Shown: piece after piece, positions 10,332 to 18,600 of the stretch
Numbering within the stretch: position 1 is the first letter of the stretch
Layout: each line of letters begins with the position of its first letter
Assembly: GCA_029850515.1 (NCBI GenBank)
Contig: JARCRW010000094.1
Location: forward strand, 1-32,620
Origin: Nitrosotalea sp.
GTDB lineage: Archaea; Thermoproteota; Nitrososphaeria; Nitrososphaerales; Nitrosopumilaceae
Reading direction: 5' to 3'
DNA: 32,620 nt
Notes under the pieces: model-generated
The model's database searches: none
What the model was told of the DNA's origin: nothing
What the model saw: the letters and a program-made list of their open reading frames with translations, nothing else
Program-made: the position numbers and the translations under genes

Positions 10332-10654
10332 GTGTCAGGTCCTCCAAAAAAATACATTACAACTAGTTCTTTTTTGTTTCCATGGAACTTGTGTGGAATT
10401 TTTTTAGCAACGTAATACGACATGCCTTCTGAAACAGGGTAGTCTTTTCCGTTAATTTCAAGAAATCCATCGCCCTTTACAATATAATAAACCTCATCAT
10501 TTTCATGCGGTTCCTGTGCATCGTTACCACCAGGTCCAAGTCTCAAAACCCCCATTGCCAAGTTTTCCTTGTTTAGAAATGTGTGAAAGTATGTGTCGCT
10601 TTTTATAATTTTCTTCACATATTCGTTTGTGTCAAATACTATTTTCAATGACAT
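10328..10654 (-). CDS. Small single-domain cupin protein
   Basis: A 108-residue beta-barrel protein of the cupin_2 type. The first cupin motif is visible as PHENDEVYYIVKGDGFLEING, with His and Glu metal ligands, and the second as the PVSEGMSYYVAKKIPHKFHG stretch with a His. A metal centre is likely; small cupins of this kind include isomerases, dioxygenases and ligand-binding proteins, and the sequence does not say which. It ends inside the purN stop region (4-nt convergent overlap) and is divergent from folD. A TTAAAATC box about 30 nt upstream of its ATG may be its promoter. Confidence 0.85.
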   Translation of the reverse strand: MSLKIVFDTNEYVKKIIKSDTYFHTFLNKENLAMGVLRLGPGGNDAQEPHENDEVYYIVKGDGFLEINGKDYPVSEGMSYYVAKKIPHKFHGNKKELVVMYFFGGPDT

Positions 10655-10721
10655 TTCTGCGAACTAGTGCTTAATGATTTTAACTCAAGCCATATCTACA
10701 TAACATGTAAAATTTCCAAAG

Positions 10722-10729
10722 ATTAAATA
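10722..10729 (+). promoter_or_regulatory. TATA-like box of folD
   Basis: ATTAAATA is centred 27 nt upstream of the TTG start of folD at 10753, the spacing expected for a leaderless transcript. It supports the TTG as the true start. Confidence 0.5.
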
Positions 10730-10752
10730 TCCAAAAAATCATTCAAGTTTGT

Positions 10753-11622
10753 TTGACGGGACAGAAAATAGATGGCATCATAGTGGCATCATCAGTTAAG
10801 GACAGGGTACGATCAGCTGTAAAGAAACTGTCAGAGGATGGCATAGTGCCATGTCTTGCAACAGTTCTGGTAGGCGACGATCCGGCATCTTCAACATATG
10901 TAAGAAACAAGCAAAAAGCATGCGCTGATGTGGGTATAACTACAAAAGATCACAAACTTCCTCCCACCTTTTCTCAAAAAGAGATGAATTCCCTGATAAA
11001 TTTATTAAATAACGATGACACGGTTCATGGAATTCTAGTCCAACTTCCACTACCAAGCCAACTAGATGACTTTACAACGACTTCCAGGATATCACCTATA
11101 AAGGATGTAGACGGTTTGACGCCATACAACATTGGCCTTTTGACATCAGGTAGGTCAATTCTAAAACCTTGCACCCCATCTGGAATAATGGAATTGTTCG
11201 AGTATTACAAAATAGACCTAGAAGGAAAAAATGCAGTGATAATAAACAGAAGCAATCTCGTAGGAAAACCACTCTATAATCTCATGCTTGAAAAAAATGC
11301 CACTGTAACAACATGCCACTCTAGAACAAGGAATCTAAAAGAACATTGCCTTGGTGCAGACATCATAGTTACTGCAATAGGAGACAGATCAAAGTTCATC
11401 CTAACAGAAGACATGGTAAAAGAAGGCGCCGTGGTAATAGATGTAGGTACTGCAAGACTAGATGGGAAACTCGTGGGGGATGTAGATTACGACAATGTCA
11501 TCAAAAAGGCATCACATGTAACACCAGTACCAGGTGGAGTAGGGCCAATGACAATAGCGATGCTTTTAAAAAACACCGTAACAGCTGCATCAATTAGTAA
11601 AGAATTTGTCCAACCCAGTTGA
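10753..11622 (+). CDS. folD: Bifunctional methylene-THF dehydrogenase / methenyl-THF cyclohydrolase
   Basis: A 289-residue FolD, normal length. It interconverts 5,10-methylene-, 5,10-methenyl- and 10-formyl-tetrahydrofolate, providing the formyl donor for PurN. Seen motifs: DDPASSTYVRNKQKAC with the catalytic Tyr and Lys, GILVQLPLP, KDVDGLTPYNIG, PCTPSGIMELF, the nucleotide-binding NRSNLVGKPL, and the terminal PVPGGVGPMTIAMLL. It starts with TTG at 10753, supported by the TATA-like box at -27. The gene overlaps the cyclo-ligase gene by 17 nt, so both are translated from one mRNA. It is divergent from the cupin gene. Confidence 0.97.
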   Translation: MTGQKIDGIIVASSVKDRVRSAVKKLSEDGIVPCLATVLVGDDPASSTYVRNKQKACADVGITTKDHKLPPTFSQKEMNSLINLLNNDDTVHGILVQLPLPSQLDDFTTTSRISPIKDVDGLTPYNIGLLTSGRSILKPCTPSGIMELFEYYKIDLEGKNAVIINRSNLVGKPLYNLMLEKNATVTTCHSRTRNLKEHCLGADIIVTAIGDRSKFILTEDMVKEGAVVIDVGTARLDGKLVGDVDYDNVIKKASHVTPVPGGVGPMTIAMLLKNTVTAASISKEFVQPS

Positions 11623-12166
11623 AAAATCAAGATTACGCAAGCAAATGTTAGATGCCAGAGATGAACTCTCACTTGATTTTATAAAAATTGCAAGCAATAA
11701 GATCCGGGACAACCTAAGAAAGATTGACTTTTACAGACAGGCCAAGTCAATTGGTACATATTATTCAATAGGAAGTGAAGTTCAGACACATGATCTACTA
11801 CATGAATTTTTTAACCAAGGAAAAGAAGTTGCACTCCCACGAGTGGACAAGAACGATCTGGTCTTCAAAAAAATTTCAAGTGTATCAGATCTAGAACTTG
11901 GTAATTTTTCAGTGATGGAACCCAAGGAAAAATGTGAGACAATTAAAAAACTCGATGTCGTCCTAGTACCTGCAATTGCACTCACTCGAGAAGGATACAG
12001 GCTAGGATATGGCTTTGGGTTCTATGATAGGTACCTACAAGGTAAAAAATCAAAGAAGATAGGTTTGACATACTCAAAACACGTGCTAAAGTCACTTCCC
12101 CATGATGACCATGATGTGAAAATGGACTGCATCGTAACAGAGGATTCAGTCATACATATCAAGTAA
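11606..12166 (+). CDS. 5-formyltetrahydrofolate cyclo-ligase
   Basis: A 186-residue protein of the MTHFS family, which uses ATP to convert 5-formyl-THF to 5,10-methenyl-THF and so recycles an inhibitory folate. The N-terminal KSRLRKQMLDARDEL helix and the signature LGYGFGFYDRYL (glycine-rich, with the active-site Tyr-Asp-Arg) are clear. The start is TTG at 11606, inside the last codons of folD (17-nt overlap). This pairing puts two folate interconversion enzymes in one transcription unit, consistent with a one-carbon route feeding purine synthesis. Confidence 0.93.
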   Translation: MSNPVEKSRLRKQMLDARDELSLDFIKIASNKIRDNLRKIDFYRQAKSIGTYYSIGSEVQTHDLLHEFFNQGKEVALPRVDKNDLVFKKISSVSDLELGNFSVMEPKEKCETIKKLDVVLVPAIALTREGYRLGYGFGFYDRYLQGKKSKKIGLTYSKHVLKSLPHDDHDVKMDCIVTEDSVIHIK

Positions 12167-12519
12167 AATATCGGTCTTTTAGAAATTTCACATTGCAGTT
12201 ATTCGTCTATCTTTGAGTCACAATTTACCTTTATTTTTGAGTAAAGTAGAAACAATTCCATTTCATGTGAGGAATTGATTCCATGCCAGGTTGTAGACAA
12301 TGTAAAATGTGTTGTTGTGGCATATTACCCAGCATAGGTAAAAGAACGGTATGAAGTACAACGCCCATTACAACTATTGTTAAGATTATTGACAATGTGA
12401 TGACTGACTTTCTCACCACATAATTACGCCAGCATCAATCTTAAGATCTTTCCAACAATTTACACTGATGTCATGCTAGACATGTTGCATTTTTGTGTGT
12501 AAGATAGGGGCTTGCTTTT
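12167..12519. other. 353-bp gap between the folate operon and purD
   Basis: Both flanking genes end here (cyclo-ligase from the left, purD from the right), so this is a convergent intergenic region. It has T-rich stretches just after 12166 that could serve as archaeal terminators. It also holds a 62-codon minus-strand frame (12231-12419) and a 23-codon plus-strand Cys-rich frame (12283-12354) that overlap each other. I see no RNA gene, repeat or clear promoter. Confidence 0.4.
12231..12419 (-). CDS. Possible small single-TM protein, unrecognised
   Basis: A 62-residue frame starts with GTG at 12419. Residues about 5-30 are strongly hydrophobic (VITLSIILTIVVMGVVLHTV) after a short basic start (MVRKS), which is the pattern of a single N-terminal membrane anchor or signal anchor. 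The remaining 30 residues contain a few Cys and His but no known motif. It lies in a convergent gap where a random open frame could survive, and its upstream AT-rich element is weak. I cannot assign a family. It may be a lineage-specific small membrane protein or spurious. Confidence 0.33.
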   Translation of the reverse strand: MVRKSVITLSIILTIVVMGVVLHTVLLPMLGNMPQQHILHCLQPGMESIPHMKWNCFYFTQK

Positions 12520-13785
12520 TCACTTATGCCACGTAAGACCTTTTTTGCCAATATCGGTTCTACAGTATTTTGAGGGCCAACTTATTTTCCCTACCCGTAA
12601 GTACGCATTTGCAATCGCATCCCCTAATGTCTCTCCAACTGCAGTCACCCCAAGCACTCTTCCACCACTTGTCAAGATTTTTCCATTTTCATTTCTTGTC
12701 CCAGAATGAAAGACCTGTGAGTTAGGAGTCAAATCATCAAGGCCCAATATTTCCTCACCTATAGGATATGATTCAGGATATCCTTTGGATGCAAGTATAA
12801 CACATACGGCACTTTGTTTTTTCCAAGACATTTGAGGTAAAGAAGACAGAGTACCATCTATGCTTGCCTGTATATACTCGAACAGGTCCGAGTCCATACG
12901 CATCATTATTGGTTGACATTCTGGATCGCCCATTCTTGCGTTAAACTCCAAGACATAAGGCTTGCCGTCTTTTAGCATTATTCCAGCATACAAAAATCCC
13001 TTGAATACAATGCCTTCTTTTTTCATCGATGTGATTGCTTTTTCAATAACATTTTTTTGAATTTCATTTGCGGTGGAATCATCAATCACAGGAGTTGGAG
13101 AATATGTTCCCATCCCACCAGTATTTGGCCCCTTGTCATCATCATAAATTCTCTTATGATCCTGACTTGTTGCCATCGAATATGCAATGTTTCCATCAGA
13201 GAGTGCGATAAAAGAGGCTTCAACTCCATCTATTCTCTCCTCCAAGATAATTTTCAAGCCCGCATTGCCAAAACTTTTGTGTACAAGCATCTTGTTTATT
13301 GCATCAACTGCTTCAGAAGAACTGTTACATACAATCACACCTTTTCCAGCAGCAAGACCATCTGCTTTTACCACCAAATGAAAATCAACAGACTTTGCAA
13401 ACTCTATTGCTTTTTTCGGATCATCAAAGACTTCAAATTTTGCAGTAAGAATGCCATTTCTTTTCATGAAATTTTTTGCCCAAATCTTGCTGGATTCCAA
13501 TTGTGCGGCACTTTTCGTAGGACCGAATATTCCAAGCCCTTTTTTTGTAAACTCGTCGACTATACCATTTGACAGTGGAATTTCAGGACCCACTACTGTT
13601 ATGCAGTGATTCTCTTTTGCAAATTTGGCAAGGCCTTCAACATCATCAGAAGAAATACCCACATTGTTTGGAGTGCCTCCATTCCCAGGTGCAAAGTAAA
13701 CGTTATCTACTTTTGGACTCTGCGCAAGCTTCCAACCTATAGCATGCTCGCGTCCACCAGAGCCCACAATCAAAACGTTGACCAA
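12520..13785 (-). CDS. purD: Phosphoribosylamine-glycine ligase (GAR synthetase)
   Basis: A 421-residue PurD, full length. It joins phosphoribosylamine and glycine using ATP, making the GAR that PurN formylates. The N-terminal NVLIVGSGGREHAIGWKL Rossmann strand, VVGPEIPLSNG, the ATP-grasp segments (KADGLAAGKGVIV, PNTGGMGTYSP) and LEFNARMGDPECQ are all visible. The start is TTG at 13785, supported by TTATATA centred 27 nt upstream. It is divergent from the hypothetical gene at 13823 and ends in the convergent gap before the folate operon. Confidence 0.97.
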   Translation of the reverse strand: MVNVLIVGSGGREHAIGWKLAQSPKVDNVYFAPGNGGTPNNVGISSDDVEGLAKFAKENHCITVVGPEIPLSNGIVDEFTKKGLGIFGPTKSAAQLESSKIWAKNFMKRNGILTAKFEVFDDPKKAIEFAKSVDFHLVVKADGLAAGKGVIVCNSSSEAVDAINKMLVHKSFGNAGLKIILEERIDGVEASFIALSDGNIAYSMATSQDHKRIYDDDKGPNTGGMGTYSPTPVIDDSTANEIQKNVIEKAITSMKKEGIVFKGFLYAGIMLKDGKPYVLEFNARMGDPECQPIMMRMDSDLFEYIQASIDGTLSSLPQMSWKKQSAVCVILASKGYPESYPIGEEILGLDDLTPNSQVFHSGTRNENGKILTSGGRVLGVTAVGETLGDAIANAYLRVGKISWPSKYCRTDIGKKGLTWHK

Positions 13786-13808
13786 TGCTTTCGGCTTGAA
13801 TCATGAGG

Positions 13809-13815
13809 TATATAA
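13809..13815 (-). promoter_or_regulatory. TATA box of purD, possibly shared with the divergent gene
   Basis: TATATAA (read as TTATATA on the minus strand) is centred 27 nt before the purD TTG. The element is nearly symmetrical, and it is the only clear TATA-like sequence in the divergent start region, so it could also direct transcription of the plus-strand gene. Confidence 0.5.
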
Positions 13816-13822
13816 TCCAAGA

Positions 13823-14167
13823 TTGGTTTTAGAAATATTCATTAAAGCATCAGATGGACGTACTTTATTGACTCAAGTAGATACAACAAAATCAGTCTAT
13901 CTTTTCACACATGGTAGAAGTGATTTGGAGACAGCTGCAACAGATGCACTTGTTGCAAGTGGTTTTACAAAAGAGAAGATAGTTTCTGCAAAAGCAGATG
14001 CGGTGGGAAATGTAGGCGATTACATGGCAATGCTTTGGATGCCACCAACTCCTAATCAAATAAAGATCCAAAAGATAACAAAAGTGGAACAAGTCAAAGC
14101 AGAAGGCATGATTGGACTCTGGAAAGGAGTTTCAAAGGAAGACCTTTTCACAATACCTCTAAAATAA
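13823..14167 (+). CDS. Conserved-looking hypothetical protein, small alpha/beta
   Basis: A protein of about 114 residues from the TTG at 13823 (VLEIFIKASDGRTLLTQVDT...). The frame is open further upstream to a TTG at 13778, but that would overlap the purD coding region and its TATA box, so I prefer the shorter form. A third TTG at 13868 is possible. The sequence shows strand-helix alternation, with HGRSDLETAATDALVASGF and VGNVGDYMAMLWMPP as distinctive parts, and no membrane segment or catalytic motif. I do not recognise a family. It ends facing the SWIM protein gene. The coding appearance is good, but function is unknown. Confidence 0.75.
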   Translation: MVLEIFIKASDGRTLLTQVDTTKSVYLFTHGRSDLETAATDALVASGFTKEKIVSAKADAVGNVGDYMAMLWMPPTPNQIKIQKITKVEQVKAEGMIGLWKGVSKEDLFTIPLK

Positions 14168-14234
14168 ACCACAAATTATTTTCACACTAGCAGATTTATT
14201 TTGATAATGTTTTCATCCAAAGATATTTTTTGTA

Positions 14235-14540
14235 TCATAGTATATCTTGTACAAGTGCAGATATGAAATTGTCAAACTCAGAGTCTTGAAATACTATTGT
14301 CTCAACCCTGTCTTGTGTTATTGCAGTTTGAACTGCTTGTAAATGATAGCATTGTCGTCCTTTTTCCATTGCGTTATAGTAATAATCCTCACATGAGCAG
14401 TACCCCAGATCCAAATCAAGCCAATGCTCGTTTTCTTTTCCAACCACAGTCCAAATTTTTCTGTTGCTTGGCTCAAACAAGTGCAGTTTCACACCATTTG
14501 CTGATACAATGGATTCTACATCCCCTGACTCTTTTTTCAC
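14235..14540 (-). CDS. Small SWIM zinc-finger protein, Shu2/Sws1-like pattern
   Basis: A 101-residue protein starting at GTG 14540. The core reads GYCSCEDYYYNAMEKGRQCYHLQA: Cys48-x-Cys50, then Cys64-x-His66-x-x-Ala69. That is the SWIM zinc-binding pattern, and the Ala three residues after the His matches the CxHxxA extension described for the Shu2/Sws1 (ZSWIM7) proteins that work with Rad51 paralogs. Residues 17-45 (KLHLFEPSNRKIWTVVG) form the strands that normally precede a SWIM domain. There is little else in the protein, so it probably acts as an adaptor. It is divergent from a PdeM-like phosphoesterase across 35 bp. The SWIM call is firm; the Sws1 role is inferred. Confidence 0.85.
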   Translation of the reverse strand: MKKESGDVESIVSANGVKLHLFEPSNRKIWTVVGKENEHWLDLDLGYCSCEDYYYNAMEKGRQCYHLQAVQTAITQDRVETIVFQDSEFDNFISALVQDIL

Positions 14541-14545
14541 AAGAA

Positions 14546-14572
14546 TTTAATTGAAAAAAGACAGGTATATCT
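14546..14572. promoter_or_regulatory. Overlapping divergent promoters in a 35-bp gap
   Basis: On the plus strand TTTAATT (14546-14552) is centred 27 nt before the ATG at 14576. On the minus strand AGATATAC (14565-14572) is centred 28 nt before the GTG at 14540. Each TATA-like box therefore lies close to the other gene's expected transcription start, so the two promoters must compete or be co-regulated. Confidence 0.5.
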
Positions 14573-14575
14573 TTG

Positions 14576-15322
14576 ATGGTAAAGACAAGAATTGTTCCTT
14601 CACAGCCAGCATTAATTTTAGAAGGCACACAACGGTTTCTTGTTGTTACCGACTTGCATATTGGATTTGAGATTGGCATGATCTCAAATGACATAAACGT
14701 TAGACCAGAGGGAATTGTTGAAGAAATCCACCTTACCCTCGATACCTTGATAAAATCTGAAAAACCTGACAATCTCATTTTACTTGGCGATATCAAGTCA
14801 GGCATAGACTCCATCTCAAAGATAGAATGGCAGACAGTGCCAATGTTTTTTGAGATTGGAAAAAAGATCAACACGTTGGTTGTTCCAGGAAATCATGATG
14901 GAAACTTGGCTCATTTGATTCCAGACTATGTTACCATGACTGGTCCATCAGGTCTAGTCATAGGAGATACACTATTGACACATGGTCATGTGATGCCATC
15001 TGAGAATTTTTCCCATGTAGATAGAATAGTGATGGGCCACCTTCATCCGGTGTATTTCCAGGAAGGTTCTGTACTGGACGGACAAAGACTGTGGGTGTCA
15101 ATCAAGACCAAAAAACAAAATATTTTTCCGTCTGGCAAGGGCGAGATTGAGATAATAATTATGCCATCCTTTAACAAATATTTTTATGCAACACACAAGC
15201 ACTATCACAAAAAATCAATCTCGCCCATACTTGCAAGAATAAGGGAAGACTGTTCTGCAAAGATTGTAACACTTGACGGTTCAATAATTGGAGACGAGTC
15301 AATACTCAAAAACATAATTTGA
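14576..15322 (+). CDS. Calcineurin-like phosphoesterase, PdeM/SbcD-like
   Basis: A 248-residue metallophosphoesterase from ATG 14576 (a TTG one codon upstream is also in frame). All metal-binding motifs are present: VVTDLHIGFE, LLGDIKSG, VVPGNHDGN, LTHGH and MGHLHPVYF. Domain length and the opening (PALILEGTQRFLVVTDLHIG) fit the archaeal/bacterial PdeM-type family, whose bacterial members are encoded with an ATP-dependent DNA ligase and a metallo-beta-lactamase exonuclease. A nuclease or phosphodiesterase role in DNA repair is likely but not proven. The C-terminal part carries a His-rich stretch (THKHYHKK). It is divergent from the SWIM protein and convergent with carB. Confidence 0.88.
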   Translation: MVKTRIVPSQPALILEGTQRFLVVTDLHIGFEIGMISNDINVRPEGIVEEIHLTLDTLIKSEKPDNLILLGDIKSGIDSISKIEWQTVPMFFEIGKKINTLVVPGNHDGNLAHLIPDYVTMTGPSGLVIGDTLLTHGHVMPSENFSHVDRIVMGHLHPVYFQEGSVLDGQRLWVSIKTKKQNIFPSGKGEIEIIIMPSFNKYFYATHKHYHKKSISPILARIREDCSAKIVTLDGSIIGDESILKNII

Positions 15323-15334
15323 TTTTTTGAAAAA

Positions 15335-18300
15335 CTAGTCCACTTTCTCGTATGGCTCTAACGGTTTTTTTGTAGTGTCATTATGCCGTAGCCATTCCAA
15401 GGTCTTGGCAAAGGAATCAGCGAGCTCTGTTGTTATCAATACTGGTATTCCAAGCTCAACAGCTTTTCTTCTTATCTGATATTCATCATAAAGCATGCCA
15501 ACATATTTTTCAAGTGTTGACGTACTTGGCACATTTATTATAAAATCAATCTTTCTTTCATAGAGTAAATCTGCAATATTTGGTTTTCTTTGAGGTTCAC
15601 TTATTTTGTACACTACCTCGACATCTCCTATCCTTTTATCAGATAAAAATTCTGCAGTATGCTCAGTTGCAAGTAGCTTGTATCCCAGACTTTTGAGCAA
15701 CATGGCTGTCTGCAATAGTTTTTCCTTGTTTTCAGATCCACCCGCACTGATAAGAACAGAGCCCTGTTTTGGCAAAGAGTATCCAACAGATGTCAGGCCC
15801 TTTGCAAGTGCATCATAGAAACTATCTCCAAAACATGCTGCCTCTCCAGTAGATTGCATCTCTACACCTAGTATGATATCAGCTCCATCAAGCTGCATAA
15901 AGGAAAACTGTGGAACCTTAATGCCATAATGAGGTATCTTACGCCATCTGTCATTTGCAATAGTTGGCAAGGGTTTTCCAAGCACTGCACGTGCTGCCAA
16001 GGTGATAAGATTCATCCTTACAAATTTTGAGACAAATGGCATGGAACGTGAGGCCCTGATGTTGAGTTCTATGACATAGACTTGATCCTGATTTATCAAA
16101 AATTGTAGGTTAAACGGACCCTTGATTTTAAATGCGATTGCAACTTTTTTTGCATAGTCAAGTATTGTATCAATCACCTTGTTATTCAAAGTCCACGGCG
16201 GAATGCACATCATAGAGTCGCCGGAATGAACACCCGCACCTTCAATGTGCTCAATTACTGCACCAATCACCACATTTTTTCCATCTCCCACACCATCTAC
16301 TTCAGCCTCCAGTGAATTTAGCATAAATTTCGTTATGACTACGGGATAATCAGGTGAGACATTTGTTGCCTCGGCAAGATATTTTTTGAGTTGCGTTTCG
16401 GACCATACAACCTTCATTGCAGCTCCACTTAACACATAGGAAGGCCTCACAAGAACCGGATAACCAACTTTTATTGCAAACTTTTTGGCATCACCAAGAC
16501 TCGAAAATGCTTGCCAAGGCGGCTGCCTGATATTTAGTTCGTCCAATACTTTGCTAAAGGTTGAACGGTTCTCAGCCCTGTCAATGTCTTCAAAAGACGT
16601 TCCAATTATTTTTATTCCATTTTGTGCAAGTTTTGGGGTAAGGTTGTTTGCAGTCTGTCCTCCCACTGCTGTGACAATGCCGTCTGGTTTTTCAAAGTCT
16701 GCAATATCCAACACTCGCTCAAGTGTAAGCTCTTCAAAGTATAGCCTATCACATATGTCATAGTCAGTTGACACCGTCTCCGGATTGCAGTTGATTACAG
16801 AGACTTCTTTTACTCCATTCTCTTTGAGTCCCCATACCATGTTTACTGTTCCCCAGTCAAACTCTACGCTGCTTCCAATCCTATAAGGACCGGCACCAAG
16901 TACTGTAATTTTTTGAGAGCCAGATGATACCTCAAAATCATTAACCTTTCCACCATATGTGAGATACAGATAGTTTGTTTTGGCAGGCCATTCTGCTGCC
17001 AAGGTGTCAATTCGTTTTACCACAGGCGTGATTCCTGCCGCTTTTCTTATTTTTCTAATATCAAGATCATCTTTTCCAACAAGCCTTCCAATCTGCTTGT
17101 CAGAGAATCCAAGTTGTTTTGCTTCACGCAATAACTTGTTGTCAAGTGTAGATTCTTGGAGTTTTTTCTCAGTTTTTACGATATTTTCAATTTTTTCAAT
17201 AAACCACGGGTCAATTGCAGAGAGTTTGTAGATTTGCTCAATTGACATTTTCTGCCGTAGTGCTTCTGCCACATAGTACAGAATGTGGTCATCAGATTTT
17301 TGCAGTTTATTCTCAATTTCTTCAATATCATACTTTTTATCAGAATTACGGTTTGCAACAAGCCCATCATTTCCAATCTCAAGCATTCGTATTGCTTTTT
17401 GTAGTGATTCTTCAAAACATCTACCAACTCCCATCACTTCACCTACAGACTTCATTGTAGGACCCAAGTTACGATTGGCAAGCTCAAACTTGCTAAAGTC
17501 CCACCTAGGATGTTTACACACAATATAATCAAGGGATGGCTCAAAACATGCAGTAGTTGTCTGGGTTATTCGGTTTACAAGTTCTGGAAGAGTGTAGCCC
17601 ATTACAATTTTTGCAGCCATGTATGCAATAGGATATCCAGTTGCTTTGCTTGCAAGGGCAGAGGAGCGAGAAAGTCGGGGATTCATCTCGATTGCAACAT
17701 AATTGTCTGAATTTGGATCTAGTGCAAATTGTACGTTACATTCTCCAACAATTCCAACATGTTTTGCAGCACGTAATGCCGCAGAGCGCAACATCTGGTA
17801 TTCATAATTGTCAAGCGTTTGAGACGGCGCAACTACAATATTGTCACCTGTGTGTACCCGCATTGATAGAACGTTTTCCATATTACATATGATGACATTA
17901 TTTCCTGTGTAGTCTGCCATTACTTCATATTCAATTTGTTTCCAGTGTCCAATGTATTCCTCAATCAATACTTGTCCTACAAGACTTGCATTAAGACCCC
18001 TTGCCACAATTTCATGAAGTTCGATTTCATTGTGTGCAACGCCTCCACCTTTTCCTCCAAGCGTATATGCAACACGTACGATTACAGGGTAGCCAATGTC
18101 TTTTGCAACTTTTTTTGCCTCTTCAAAGTTATAGACAGTTCTGCTTTTGAGTACTGGAACATTACATCCTATCATAGAGTCCTTGAAGAGTTGTCTGTCT
18201 TCAGTAGCTCGAATTCCAGCTACCTGAGTTCCAAGCACCTTTACACCATACTTTTTGAGAATTCCAAGTTCTTCCAGTTTTACTCCACAATTGAGTGCAG

Positions 18301-18600
18301 TTTGGCCTCCAAAGCCAAGCATTAGACCATCAGGCCGCTCTGCTTCTATGATAGATTCTACATATTGTGGATTAACCGGAATAGAGTACACCTTGTCTGC
18401 AAATCTTGTATCAGTCTGTATTGTTGCAATATTTGGATTTACAAGAACACTCTTGATTCCCTCTTCCTGGATGGCTTTGAGGCACTGGCTACCGGAGTAG
18501 TCGAATTGACGGTCATTTTGTGACTTTCGCCTGCTTCTCCGATTTTGATTGCCCCACTGCCAAGAACTAGAATCTTCTTTAACGACTCATCTTTTGGCAT
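15335..18600 (-). CDS. carB: Carbamoyl-phosphate synthase large subunit, frame broken by a 20-nt insertion
   Basis: CarB makes carbamoyl phosphate from bicarbonate, ATP and the ammonia released by CarA, for pyrimidines and arginine. The gene starts at ATG 18600 (MPKDESLKKILVLGSGAIKI...), overlapping carA by 14 nt. After GEAGE (residue 25) the frame is disrupted by 20 extra bases (18506-18525); the remainder then reads FDYSGSQCLKAIQEEG and runs intact to 15335. Removing the 20 nt gives exactly 1082 codons with stop, i.e. 1081 residues, normal for CarB. Both ATP-grasp halves, the oligomerisation region and the C-terminal MGS-like domain (GSVLISAGGSENKEKL...) are present. As sequenced, the first frame stops at 18439-18441, and the intact downstream frame has GTG 18391 as its first start codon. 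Confidence 0.93.
18506..18525 (-). other. 20-nt insertion inside the carB 5' region
   Basis: Read on the minus strand the extra bases are agtcacaaaatgaccgtcaa, placed between the codons for Glu25 and Phe26 of the conserved GEFDYSG segment. The junction can be shifted by up to 2 nt because AA occurs at both edges. It contains a short inverted repeat GTCA-caaaa-TGAC. I see no second copy of it in this window and no target-site duplication beyond the AA. Confidence 0.85.

Noticed and set aside
12283-12354. 23-codon plus-strand frame encoding a Cys-rich peptide (MPGCRQCKMCCCG...)
   Set aside because: It is very short, lacks a promoter or ribosome site I can see, and lies antisense to another weak frame. 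The Cys run may be chance.
13057-13572. 171-codon plus-strand frame opposite purD
   Set aside because: PurD is unambiguous in this region; the opposite frame is a by-product of its codon use.
15335-18391. Reading carB as a naturally short 1018-residue protein starting at GTG 18391
   Set aside because: The codons upstream of 18391 encode the conserved CarB N-terminus in the same frame back to FDYSG, and then the correct start at 18600 in another frame. A start at 18391 would cut off the first beta strands of the protein, so it is at best a fallback start.
18500-18531. The 20-nt carB insert as a classic archaeal bulge-helix-bulge intron
   Set aside because: I tried the three possible junctions. 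The 4-bp central helix flanked by 3-nt bulges does not form at the positions that would restore the GEFDYSG reading; the only matching AGUC/GACU helix would remove 23 nt and change two conserved residues.
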